Origin: Gammaproteobacteria bacterium
GTDB lineage: Bacteria > Pseudomonadota > Gammaproteobacteria > HTCC5015
Direction of reading: 5' to 3'
Assembly: GCA_028284675.1 (NCBI GenBank)
Contig: JANQRI010000028.1
Location: 28,356-92,355 of the forward strand
DNA length: 64,000 nt
Shown in pieces: positions 16,851 through 26,090 of the stretch. Each line of letters starts with the position of its first letter. Positions within the stretch are counted from its first letter, which is position 1. The notes under the pieces are model-generated. The model saw nothing but the letters and a program-made list of their open reading frames with translations, made no database searches and had not been told where the DNA came from. Made by a program: the position numbers and the translations under genes.

Positions 16851-19800
16851 TATTGGCACGCCGACCGGGGCCGGAACAGGGGCCGGTGCGGCGGGTACAG
16901 GGGCTGCCGGGAACATCATAAAACCGGATATGGTCTGGCGACGCAAACCCTCAAGCATTTGATGTTGAGCCTGAGTGATTTGCGGCAGATTTTTCCAGCC
17001 GCCGCTTGTGCCATCAAAATAGGTCGGCGCGGCACCGGCAGCTACCGGTATCTGCAGAGTTGAAACCGGCATCAATACCAGACCTTTGCCTGGCTGATCC
17101 GCTACGATATTCAACACCATTTTATTACTATGATCACTGGCAGGTGCATATACATAGACCGGTATATCCGGTGCACCGGGATATTTTGCCAATGCCGGCC
17201 CGGTGGTGTTATCCGTGATCGGTATGCGCGGTATCTTCACTGCATTCAGATTGAAGCGACCCTGCACGTTCACACCTGCTTCAACGCTGCCCTGTATCTT
17301 CGGTAGCGTTTTTATTGCGCCTGCAGCAACACTATCCTGAGTTGAACCTTCACGCTGGCGCACTGAAAAATCCGGCATTGACTGAATACGTTGCTGAGTC
17401 TGCTGTTGTAACTGTGCGGTGATTTGTTTTATTTGTGCGGTTCGCTGCTCAGCTTCATTCACCTGGGCACCGGCCTGTTCGGCTTTCGCATTCAGTGCAT
17501 TAATTTCGGCATGCTGTTTCTTTGCAACTGCCGAATTGCGCTTCAGGGTACTGATTATCTCCGGATCAAAACCGAGGAACTGTTCAAACGTAAATCCATC
17601 ACGGACACTCTTTTCCAAACCGATAAATTGCTCATAGTGATTAACAATATCTGCCGGGCTCATCGCCTGCTGCTGAAACTGCGAAAGGCTTAACTCAGCT
17701 TTTATATATGCCGGCAACTGATCATACTTTGCTGATAAAGCCGTGGTATCAGGTGTGAGCCGCGGGATAAATGTTGATGGAATATATTCCGGCTTACTGA
17801 AAAAATCCTTGTCACCACCACCCACCTCAGACAACTGCCCGGGTAGCAGAGGTTGGTTTGCAAAAATCTGTGACAGGTCCGGACCGAATTTTATAACTCC
17901 GGGGCTTTGTTCAACAGGCTCAACCCCGGTTTTGATCTGCAGATAGCCCGGATGCGTTGCATTATCCGACCAGTCAAACAACTGATCCCGCTGTCCGGCC
18001 CGTTGATATTGCGTGGCCAGCTGCTCCGATAACTGCGACCCGGCGGCATCAAGGCTGTCGGTGATTCCATTCTGCGAGTCATTTGCCGGTGAACTATCCG
18101 GGTTTTGTGCGGTATCAACCTGAGTTTGATCGTCTTCAGGCCGAATATCATAGCCGATATACCGCGGTGCAGGTAACGGTACTGAACTGTATATCTCATA
18201 GGTTTTTGGCAAACTGTCAAGATAAGCATCTACGAACTCATACACCAGATACGTCAACCCCGCACCCAATTCTTTAAGCCTTGCTTCAAGGCGTTGATTT
18301 TCTTCCGGGTGCCTCGATTGCTGGTCTGTGCCGAGCTTTATTTTTAACGTGAGCGCCTCAGCCAGCCAATCGCGTATTTCTTTTGCTCTTATGCTGTCAG
18401 CGTCGGCCAGAATCCCTGTCATTACCGGTTCAAAGCGCTCACGAAATGCTTTGGATCGCAATAGCGGCGATGTGAAAGCAGTATTGACTGCCAAATTTAA
18501 AAATATAAGCACATCATTAAGGTCTTCAAAAGGCTCAGCCGGCAACAATGTTTCCAGATCCAATTCCTGCACTTCCCGGTTGGTCGGCAGGCGCGGCATC
18601 TCCTGCCCTTTTGCAAAATGCAGATACGGAACCAAATACTCTCCTGCGGAATTCTTCGCGTCCAACAACTCCCCTAAATCCACTACCGAACCGGTTTCCA
18701 GCGGAATCTCCAACGGCAGATAATGTAATATAAAATGAAAATCAGCCGGCAATACATTGTTCTCTTTATCAAAATATAGTGTACCCGAACCATTACCGTG
18801 CCAGGCAACATAAAAGCGACCAAGCAACTCATCTTCCTCACCCCGTAATTCAAAATTATAAATAATTTCCTGCCTTATTTTTCCCATCATATTAATGATG
18901 TCCTGACGCAAAGTCGGGCTATTATTGAGCCGGTACACCTCATTTTCCTGTAAAGGTTCCCGTACAGAGTATTTTTCATGTTTGGCCGGTTTCACTGCCG
19001 GCAATTCGCTGATTAGCGCATTAATGGTTTCCGGGTTTAGCATCCTGCCTTCGGCACGATGCTTCATCAGATAAGCTGCCAGATCCCGATCAAGCCGCAC
19101 CAGCGCGTCATGCCAGGTATTTCGTTGGGTTTCCGGTACTGTATTTAAGAATGTCTGCACCTCCGTTCGCAACTCTGCCTGACGCTGCGCCTGCTGTTGC
19201 TCATATTCCGCGACGGCATCGGCAACCACCTTGCCTACGGCCTCCACTGTCAGTAACTCCAGTTCCAGTTGGCGACTCAACGAGTCTATCGTATGACCGG
19301 TCGGCAACAGCGCGATTTCCCATTTCGCAAACTCTGCCGGATAAGATTGTTTGAGCAGTTCCAGCTGTTGTTGGAATTGCATCTCTGTATGCTCTGCCGC
19401 CAGCTGCACTAATAAAGAGAGTGATTGAATTTTATCGTCAGCAATTGCATCCAGATATTCATTTATTGGAACATCGGTTCCCCGCAAATAAACCTGTAAA
19501 CCCGCATCAATCGCAGCTTGAACCAACTGCTCCTGACTGATATCCAAATCATCCAGCAAGGCCGATAACTGACTTTCCAATTCGGCTTGCTTTGCCCGGT
19601 TTGCTTGTGCCGTCTGCATCTCACTGATTCTGGCCTGATATATCCCGTGAATATTCACAGCCTTGTCAATAAAATCCGACCCATGCATACCGCTAGAACT
19701 ATTGTATGCATCCAGAAGAACACCATAAGACGCAAATCCAATGGATATACTCTCGCCGGGAAATCTGTCTCTCAATGCCTGTAGTTTTTCAATCACCAGG

Positions 19801-20201
19801 ATTTCCCCAGCGGATGTTAACGACCCGTCGACGACATACTCGGTGTCTTCCAGTATTTTTACAATATCGGCCCGGTGTATATCCACTGCAGCTTTATACG
19901 CCGCGAGCTCTATTGAAGCCTCAGTATCAGAAGGCTGATCCTGCAGTGCTTTTAATTGAGCCTGTACTGCAGTTTCCCCATCGGCTGTCAGCGTTTCATC
20001 AACCACATACAAAGTACCGGTTAATATTTCTGTCGCTTTTGCACGATCCGCCGCGCTCAATGTGTCGGCGTCGGGATCTGTTTGCGCGAATAAGCGGATT
20101 TTCTGATCGAACGGCCCGGATGCTCCTGCGGACCCATAGACCTCAGCCCGGCTTAACGCCACGATAACACCACCGCCATCGGCTAAATTGATTTCAGTCA
20201 T
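16845..20201 (-). CDS. Giant protein A, unknown function, shares C-terminal module with protein B
   Basis: 1118 residues, no signal peptide and no obvious membrane segment. Residues about 52-165 contain two 57-residue tandem repeats (LYVVDETLTADGE and EYVVDGSLTSAGE in register). A helical, Gln/Glu-rich stretch follows (about 190-380). A middle part contains GRFYVAWHGNGSGTLYF. From about residue 710 (GITDSL) to the end it resembles the end of protein B: the shared landmarks are HPGY, LSE-GGGD, a QLP...LSLSQFQQ segment, a coiled coil (residues ~905-960) and a proline/alanine-rich tail (PAAPVPAAPAPVPAP). I do not recognise a catalytic motif. Gene B lies 171 bases upstream on the same strand; clpB follows. 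The Shine-Dalgarno is weak. It could be a secreted effector or structural protein; no secretion genes are nearby. Confidence 0.8.
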   Translation of the reverse strand: MTEINLADGGGVIVALSRAEVYGSAGASGPFDQKIRLFAQTDPDADTLSAADRAKATEILTGTLYVVDETLTADGETAVQAQLKALQDQPSDTEASIELAAYKAAVDIHRADIVKILEDTEYVVDGSLTSAGEILVIEKLQALRDRFPGESISIGFASYGVLLDAYNSSSGMHGSDFIDKAVNIHGIYQARISEMQTAQANRAKQAELESQLSALLDDLDISQEQLVQAAIDAGLQVYLRGTDVPINEYLDAIADDKIQSLSLLVQLAAEHTEMQFQQQLELLKQSYPAEFAKWEIALLPTGHTIDSLSRQLELELLTVEAVGKVVADAVAEYEQQQAQRQAELRTEVQTFLNTVPETQRNTWHDALVRLDRDLAAYLMKHRAEGRMLNPETINALISELPAVKPAKHEKYSVREPLQENEVYRLNNSPTLRQDIINMMGKIRQEIIYNFELRGEEDELLGRFYVAWHGNGSGTLYFDKENNVLPADFHFILHYLPLEIPLETGSVVDLGELLDAKNSAGEYLVPYLHFAKGQEMPRLPTNREVQELDLETLLPAEPFEDLNDVLIFLNLAVNTAFTSPLLRSKAFRERFEPVMTGILADADSIRAKEIRDWLAEALTLKIKLGTDQQSRHPEENQRLEARLKELGAGLTYLVYEFVDAYLDSLPKTYEIYSSVPLPAPRYIGYDIRPEDDQTQVDTAQNPDSSPANDSQNGITDSLDAAGSQLSEQLATQYQRAGQRDQLFDWSDNATHPGYLQIKTGVEPVEQSPGVIKFGPDLSQIFANQPLLPGQLSEVGGGDKDFFSKPEYIPSTFIPRLTPDTTALSAKYDQLPAYIKAELSLSQFQQQAMSPADIVNHYEQFIGLEKSVRDGFTFEQFLGFDPEIISTLKRNSAVAKKQHAEINALNAKAEQAGAQVNEAEQRTAQIKQITAQLQQQTQQRIQSMPDFSVRQREGSTQDSVAAGAIKTLPKIQGSVEAGVNVQGRFNLNAVKIPRIPITDNTTGPALAKYPGAPDIPVYVYAPASDHSNKMVLNIVADQPGKGLVLMPVSTLQIPVAAGAAPTYFDGTSGGWKNLPQITQAQHQMLEGLRRQTISGFMMFPAAPVPAAPAPVPAPVGVPIP

Positions 20202-20286
20202 GGGTATTCCGTGTGCTCGGATAATGCAGGTATTGTCGGAAATTGCCTCTAAGGCAGCAATACAACAAACCGGCTAGCGCTTAACG

Positions 20287-20309
20287 AAAGTAATAGGTGC
20301 TTTTACTTT
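20287..20309. repeat. Inverted repeat between giant genes B and A
   Basis: AAAGTAA (20287-20293) and TTACTTT (20303-20309) form a perfect 7-base stem with a 9-base loop in the 171-base gap. No T-run follows it on the minus strand, so a terminator role is doubtful; an operator for gene A is another option. Confidence 0.35.
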
Positions 20310-20372
20310 AGATGCTTATGCCAAGTGCACAAAACAGCCTTAGTGACCAAATTGAGGCATCGCCGCACTAAC

Positions 20373-23300
20373 TTATGGTGCAACCTGTGGTATTGCAGCC
20401 GGCACACCCTGACCTGAAGCAGCCGGTGTTGTCGGTGCGATCACCGGGCTCGGCAGCATGAAAGTGGATTGCTGGAGATACTGATTGATACGGCTTTGTT
20501 CTGCCGAGCTCAGCTGTGGAATATCCTGCCAGCCGCTTTCAGGCGTGTAATGCGTACCAGTGTTGCCTTGCGGTGTGTATACACTCAACGGTACCGCCTG
20601 CAGACTTAAGCGCTTCCCGGACTCTGTCACCACATGTAACTGTAATTGCCCCTGCTGGTTCGGCTTATATAAATATTTCGGTATCGTATTGCTCTGAGTG
20701 TATTGACCCAAACCGGTTTTGCCTGTTAATGAAATCATCGGCACATTGGTGCTTACTTTCCCACCAATCGGTGCACCGGCCTGTGCGGTACTGATGATAT
20801 TGCTGCCCGCATTGCCGGCCTGCTCCGGAACCATCTGCGCCGCCGGATAGCGTGAGGGCATTGTAATGTGTTCAGCGCGTTGGGCTGGCTTTTCAGATCG
20901 CGCGGCCTTTAAAGCCGCAGTCACCTGTTGGATTTGCCGGGTCAGTTGTTGCAGACTCGCTGCCTGCCCCCGATAGACTTGTGCCTGTTTCAGTTGGGTG
21001 TTGATTTCGACATCACTGCGTTTGGCCTGTGCCGACCAGTGCTGCAAGCTTTGCTGAATTTCCGGACCGAACTTTATATAGTCTGCCAGCCGCATTGGCG
21101 GTTTATCGCCCTGATGCGTCACATTGGGATGCAAGCCCGCGTAATCTTTATACTGCTGCCCCAGATCGATTTCGGTAAAGTCCAGCTGCCGGAATTCTTC
21201 CAGAGTTAGTGCTGCCTGAACCACTTCGGGTAACTGCGCATACGCATTGTGCAGCACCTGCTCCAAACGGGCTTGTTCGGGGAAGGATTCTGCAGGCCTT
21301 GTACTTTTCGGGCTAAAGGTAGCCGGCACCAGCTGTGCCGGTTGATATTCGGTTTGTGTCGATTGCCCCTCACCGCTCTCCACCGGTGTTGTTAAATCAC
21401 CTGCCTGCTCTGATAATAATCCAGGCAAATTGTAAGGCGCAACACCAATTGTGCCAGGACCGTTCTCAATTTTTTTATGGAAACTAAAGTTGGTATAACC
21501 GGGATGCTTTTGTTGATCAGCCAGGTTAAATAAATTATTACTTTCGGCAAACCCTTGATACTGTTGATACTGTTCGACCAATGCGCTGGAGGATTCACCC
21601 GGCACCTGATCACTCAGGCTGTCGGTGGTAATGCCCAAACCATCTTCCGCCTGAGGGCTTGCATTCTCCTGCACATCACCTGGCTCTGCAGTCACCGGCA
21701 GCTCCACTCCCAACCGGATATCATGTTTTTCAAGAAACTGATTTAAAAAATGCCAGGAACGGCTACCGGGCCCAGTATCAAAATCGTAACCACCGTAAAC
21801 CGCCAATGATCGCAGCCAATTACCTGCTTCCGGGTAAGACTCAATCACATCACCGACAGTTGTAAACTTCAATTCCAATCCTTGCGGCAAACTACTACGC
21901 AGCCCCTCATCCTCATCAAGGATTACTTCAGCCCCAAACCCTAAAGACAGCCAATAACCGATACCCACGTGTTCCCGTGACTTGGCTGCGGCAATAACCG
22001 ACGGCTGAATACCCGACTGCTGAGCTGCCAGTAAGGTATTGGTGACGATACGTGCTCCCAACTTATCTGGCGCACCAGGCTGCATATAAAGGGACATAAT
22101 TTCCAAAATCATGTCTCCACCGAAGCCAGTCAACTGCAAAACATACTGCTCCGACATCTCAGGATGATCAACCAAAATCTTATATTGCTTGCCAGACGAA
22201 ATATCGTCCAGCGTTATATTGCTATCATCAATACCACCACTTAAACGAATGATATCGTTCCGGGAAAACTGTTTTCCCTCTAGTTCAAACACAAAGTCAT
22301 CGCCAACTTTCTGACCATTGAATGTGACAGTGATATTTTCACCATTAAAATATTGCGCGGTAGTCGGGTCTCTGACCGGGCCCGACTGCGGCTGTTGGCT
22401 AACTGTCTGTATTGACCCACCAAACTGTTGCTGCATTTTCTGCTGCTCCACTTGCTGTGCCTGCTGTTGTTGGCGTATTGCCTTAAGCGTATCGGCATTA
22501 CCGGGAGCCTGCTGCGGCTGTTGTGATTGTTGGCTTATATCACCGTGCACACTTTGCTGTGTTTTCTGCGCTAATGCGGGATCGATTTTTTGCGCAATCA
22601 CACTGCGCACATGCTGATCAGCAATCTTCAGCTTATCGACAGTTTGCTGCAACACTTCCCAGGAGCGGCTACCTGGTTTTAAATCAACCGTCAAATGTAT
22701 ATCGGTGCCATATAAGCGCCACCATTTCTTCCCCAATGGTGTTTGCAGCAGGTCCTGTACGGTGTTTGCATTTTTAACTTCTTCCGGCAGGTAATCGGCA
22801 TCATATCCCAATTCGATTTTTTCTTCCGGGCGCAAAGCCTTATTGAGCCGTGACTTCAGAGGCAAATTCAACTCTGCATCAGCGCCCACCCGCGGCCAAA
22901 CCCGATAACCTTGTTCTTCAGATGCTCCGGCACTCTTGACACCAGAGCCATAGCGCCCTGCAACCATTTGCACTTCGTCGATGCCGAGAGCCGCCGCATT
23001 GATAATTGTTTTGATGATCATGCGTACAGCAAGCCCTGCTGCGCCATTGCCTTTATCACTTCGATAAATCGAAGCAAAATGCAGAACGTTTTTGCCATTA
23101 TCATCATGTATCAGAGTGAACTCGGGCGGCATATCAAACAAATGGTTATTATATAATTTAAACTTTATACTATCAGGCTCAATATCCGTTACCCAGACCG
23201 CTGAACGATCGGGGGCACCGGCCAGGCGCGCAAACGCATCCAACAGTAACTTCAGCCCGTGAAACTCGATTGGCGCATAAGGCCTTCCATCAATCTGGCC

Positions 23301-25445
23301 ATCAGCTCTGACAGGCACCTGCTGCCCACTAAACAAATGCGCCCAGCGATCCCCTCGATTCCGGCCGGGTTGCGACGGGCCCTGCTCCGCCTGCTGTGAT
23401 TGTTGCGGTGTTTCGCCATACTGCTGCTGCGCTATTTGCTGTTGGCTCTGTTGCTGCTGTTGTTGTATTTGTGCTTCGGTTAAATTGTGCCCATCCGCAG
23501 TCGCAGTCACCGGCAGCTCCACTCCCAACCGGATATCATGCTTTTCAAGAAACCGGTTCAAAAACTGCCAGGAGCGGCTACCGGGTGTAGTATCAAAATT
23601 ATAAGCACCACCACGCTTCAGTGAATGTAACCACTTATCCGCTTCAGGATAGGACGCAAGCACATCACCGACTGTTGCAAACTGTGACCGCACATCAAAC
23701 GGCAATTTATTACGCTGCTCTCCATCCAGTGCTGTATCAGCACCGAATCCCAATGAAAACCAATAACCGCTGCCAACATATTCACTCGTCTTCGCACCGG
23801 CAAAAACCAACGGCTCAATACCCAACTGCTGAGCTGCCAGCAGTGTGTTGACCACCATGCGCGCACCCAGTTTTTCCGGCGCACCGGGCAGCTTTTTCAA
23901 CAACTTAATTTCCAGTGTCATCGGTTCAGATTTACTGCTGTACAAAAACAATTTATAGGGTTCTGACAGCAAAGAATGACTGACCTTAACAAACAACTGA
24001 TGGCCAAATAGTTCTTTTGATAACACAATATTGCTGCCATCGATACCGCCACTTAGCCGAATGATATCGTCCCGGGAAAACTTTTTACCCTGAAACTCCA
24101 GCTCGAAGTCATCACCAACTTCCTGGCCGTTATATTTGATGGTGATATTTTCACCATTAAAATATTGTGTGGTAATCGGGTCTCTGACCGGGCCTGACTG
24201 CGCGAACTGTGGTGTTTGTTGAACCGAAAACTCTTTTTGACGTTGCTGGTATTCGGAGAGCTGCTGCGCCTGATGTGCACGAATTTCCGACAGGTTCTGC
24301 TCAACCTTGTGCTGTTGTGTATTATCCCCAGAGGACTGTCCACCCAAACCGACCTTAGACATTAACTGCTGCAATAATCCCGGGCCGGATGTGTTACCGC
24401 CATTGCTATCGATGCTATTACCCAGCAAGCTATCATAAAAAAAAATCTGTTCGCGCAACACATCTGCTGCCGGTTTGTTTTTTAGTTTATGCTGTGCTTT
24501 CTGCATACCGGTGCGATAGGTTTCGATCAGCAGGCGGGAGGTTTCTGCAGTCAGCTCGATATTGGTTCCTTTGTACTCTGTTGCTCCACGAATATAGGCC
24601 TCCATCACTTCGGAAAAATGCTTAACCATATTGATGCGCATATCGCTGAGCTCTTTGGCTGCTTCAGGATGCGAATTAAACATTTGAGTTAATGCGTCAA
24701 ACAACGCGTACTCGACGATGCCGCGTGATTTGATCCGCACCTCATCGGCGCCCACTTGTTTCAACTCAAACTCGCCGCGTAACGGGAGATAATCGCGGGC
24801 CTCATCAACAGATAGAATATTACTAAAGCGCTCGGGCTTATTATCTTCGGTAATAACAGATACTGCATGTGCAGCATGTTTAATTTGAGGCGCATGTGTT
24901 GCCACATCTCCGATATTCACCCCATTTGCCATATCCCAGCGATTTAATGCGGCATTAACTGATGTATTAATCAACTCACCCAGAATACTGTTCGATTGCT
25001 GACCTGTTTGCTGATTTTTAAAATTAACCGCACTGCCTGTCGCCAGATGATGCACAACATCGTGCGCACCACGTAAACCCATTCCACCAAAAATACCTTG
25101 TATAATCGCATCACCACTAACAGGCTCTGGAGCACTGATAAGCTCACCCCCGGCACTTTTAATACCGGCATACCACTGAAGCACAACCTTATCTTTACGC
25201 CCATATAAGTCGGGATCGATTTCATGCTTGTAACTAACACCTCCAAACAACTGAAACTCTCCCGGTGCGCCAGAGCTCGAATTCGATATTTGCTGAGCCA
25301 GATAGAACGGTGTGTTGATGCCGGCTGCGCTTGGGGTGAGGTTTTGCAGTTCACCGGCAAACTGCCGCATAGCGCTGGTCACCGGCTCCACCGGCTGGGC
25401 GGATGCCGGTACAGGGGTACCTGAACTGGGTGATATTGTCGTCAT
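20373..25445 (-). CDS. Giant protein B, unknown function, three repeated modules plus shared C-terminal module
   Basis: 1690 residues without signal peptide. An N-terminal region (1-400) of unknown type is followed by module 1 (about 415-648), module 2 (about 720-942, strongly diverged) and module 3 (about 1018-1250). Glutamine-rich linkers separate them. Modules 1 and 3 begin GPVRDP and end GVELPVTA. All three contain a helix (GARMVVNTLLAAQQLGIEP or its equivalent), then GYWFSLGFGAD / GYRVWPRVGAD, and PGSRSW. This order recalls a GNAT acyltransferase fold, and module 2 has KGNGAAG where GNATs bind CoA, but the match is not proven. From about residue 1268 the protein matches the end of protein A, finishing in a Pro/Ala tail. 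No strong ribosome-binding site precedes the ATG. Confidence 0.8.
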   Translation of the reverse strand: MTTISPSSGTPVPASAQPVEPVTSAMRQFAGELQNLTPSAAGINTPFYLAQQISNSSSGAPGEFQLFGGVSYKHEIDPDLYGRKDKVVLQWYAGIKSAGGELISAPEPVSGDAIIQGIFGGMGLRGAHDVVHHLATGSAVNFKNQQTGQQSNSILGELINTSVNAALNRWDMANGVNIGDVATHAPQIKHAAHAVSVITEDNKPERFSNILSVDEARDYLPLRGEFELKQVGADEVRIKSRGIVEYALFDALTQMFNSHPEAAKELSDMRINMVKHFSEVMEAYIRGATEYKGTNIELTAETSRLLIETYRTGMQKAQHKLKNKPAADVLREQIFFYDSLLGNSIDSNGGNTSGPGLLQQLMSKVGLGGQSSGDNTQQHKVEQNLSEIRAHQAQQLSEYQQRQKEFSVQQTPQFAQSGPVRDPITTQYFNGENITIKYNGQEVGDDFELEFQGKKFSRDDIIRLSGGIDGSNIVLSKELFGHQLFVKVSHSLLSEPYKLFLYSSKSEPMTLEIKLLKKLPGAPEKLGARMVVNTLLAAQQLGIEPLVFAGAKTSEYVGSGYWFSLGFGADTALDGEQRNKLPFDVRSQFATVGDVLASYPEADKWLHSLKRGGAYNFDTTPGSRSWQFLNRFLEKHDIRLGVELPVTATADGHNLTEAQIQQQQQQSQQQIAQQQYGETPQQSQQAEQGPSQPGRNRGDRWAHLFSGQQVPVRADGQIDGRPYAPIEFHGLKLLLDAFARLAGAPDRSAVWVTDIEPDSIKFKLYNNHLFDMPPEFTLIHDDNGKNVLHFASIYRSDKGNGAAGLAVRMIIKTIINAAALGIDEVQMVAGRYGSGVKSAGASEEQGYRVWPRVGADAELNLPLKSRLNKALRPEEKIELGYDADYLPEEVKNANTVQDLLQTPLGKKWWRLYGTDIHLTVDLKPGSRSWEVLQQTVDKLKIADQHVRSVIAQKIDPALAQKTQQSVHGDISQQSQQPQQAPGNADTLKAIRQQQQAQQVEQQKMQQQFGGSIQTVSQQPQSGPVRDPTTAQYFNGENITVTFNGQKVGDDFVFELEGKQFSRNDIIRLSGGIDDSNITLDDISSGKQYKILVDHPEMSEQYVLQLTGFGGDMILEIMSLYMQPGAPDKLGARIVTNTLLAAQQSGIQPSVIAAAKSREHVGIGYWLSLGFGAEVILDEDEGLRSSLPQGLELKFTTVGDVIESYPEAGNWLRSLAVYGGYDFDTGPGSRSWHFLNQFLEKHDIRLGVELPVTAEPGDVQENASPQAEDGLGITTDSLSDQVPGESSSALVEQYQQYQGFAESNNLFNLADQQKHPGYTNFSFHKKIENGPGTIGVAPYNLPGLLSEQAGDLTTPVESGEGQSTQTEYQPAQLVPATFSPKSTRPAESFPEQARLEQVLHNAYAQLPEVVQAALTLEEFRQLDFTEIDLGQQYKDYAGLHPNVTHQGDKPPMRLADYIKFGPEIQQSLQHWSAQAKRSDVEINTQLKQAQVYRGQAASLQQLTRQIQQVTAALKAARSEKPAQRAEHITMPSRYPAAQMVPEQAGNAGSNIISTAQAGAPIGGKVSTNVPMISLTGKTGLGQYTQSNTIPKYLYKPNQQGQLQLHVVTESGKRLSLQAVPLSVYTPQGNTGTHYTPESGWQDIPQLSSAEQSRINQYLQQSTFMLPSPVIAPTTPAASGQGVPAAIPQVAP
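21691..22390. repeat. Intragenic direct repeat in giant gene B, copy 2 (module 3)
   Basis: About 700 bases highly similar at DNA level to 23506-24202. The edges are recognisable by GTCACCGGCAGCTCCACTCC at the left and TCTCTGACCGGGCC at the right. It encodes module 3 of protein B. Confidence 0.75.
23506..24202. repeat. Intragenic direct repeat in giant gene B, copy 1 (module 1)
   Basis: About 697 bases with long identical stretches shared with 21691-22390, in the same orientation and separated from it by about 1.1 kb that encodes the diverged module 2 and the glutamine-rich linkers. Confidence 0.75.
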
Positions 25446-25607
25446 ACACTAAAATCGCTGGCAATCTACACAACGAACTGTATGCGATTGACTCAACAAC
25501 GCCTATACAGCGGAGGTTATACCGCTTAACTTTTGGTATAGGTTTTGAAAAACTGCGTCAGGGAACCCGGCACATTCACAGAGCAATGGCCCGGGCCAGA
25601 ACAAACC

Positions 25608-25811
25608 TCAGGCAATATCGTCCGGAATCAGCTCATTCTCCAACCGGGTAATCATGTCTTTCAGATTGAGCTTCTTTTTTTTAAGCCGCTTCAGTCGCAG
25701 CTGATCCATCGTCGGGTCTGATGACAGGCGAATGATGACCTCATCGAGATCCCGGTGCTCAACATACAGTGCCTGGAGTTTTATGCGGATTTCAGCTTCT
25801 GTGTTGGACAT
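25608..25811 (-). CDS. DUF465 (YdcH-like) small protein
   Basis: 67-residue, highly charged, helical hairpin protein of the DUF465 family. The layout is typical: an N-terminal helix (RIKLQALYVEHRDLDEVI), a turn, then a lysine-rich second helix (QLRLKRLKKKKLNLKDMI) and a short acidic end. Function in the family is unknown. The ATG at 25811 is preceded by GAGAGG. A sigma-70-like promoter lies just upstream. It is read in the same direction as giant gene B, 162 bases away, and divergently from the nqr operon. Confidence 0.88.
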   Translation of the reverse strand: MSNTEAEIRIKLQALYVEHRDLDEVIIRLSSDPTMDQLRLKRLKKKKLNLKDMITRLENELIPDDIA

Positions 25812-25833
25812 TGAGACCTCTCATTAAGCATCC

Positions 25834-25862
25834 ATTATAGCCCGGCTGACGATAAAGGTAAG
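25834..25862 (-). promoter_or_regulatory. Predicted promoter of the DUF465 gene
   Basis: On the minus strand a perfect TATAAT (25839-25834) lies 17 bases after CTTACC (25862-25857; 3 of 6 matches). The ATG is about 20 bases downstream of the -10, so the leader would be very short. Confidence 0.45.
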
Positions 25863-25974
25863 TGCTGTTTCCCTATCCAATGAATAAATTGCACTTTAAT
25901 GTTTTTAAAAATAAGCCGCTAGATACGCTAAACTCTCTGTTCAGGCAGTAAGAAAAGGAATTTGCTTATATAAA

Positions 25975-26004
25975 TTGGAGCCTGCTCGCAATTCACCTTA
26001 TAAT
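25975..26004 (+). promoter_or_regulatory. Predicted promoter of the nqr operon
   Basis: TATAAT at 25999-26004 is preceded by 18 bases and TTGGAG (25975-25980; 3 of 6 matches to TTGACA). The leader to the nqrA ATG would be about 80 bases. No other good -10 was seen in the 279-base gap between the DUF465 gene and nqrA. Confidence 0.45.
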
Positions 26005-26090
26005 CACGCCGCGTGAACGCTGGTTCTTTCCCTGTAAAATATAACAAACGGTTAACGTGATCAGACGGCAAACCGACTCGGATTGATACG

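Noticed and set aside
16845..25445. Giant genes as part of a prophage or transposon
   Set aside because: No integrase, transposase, tRNA junction, flanking direct repeats or phage structural genes were found on either side.
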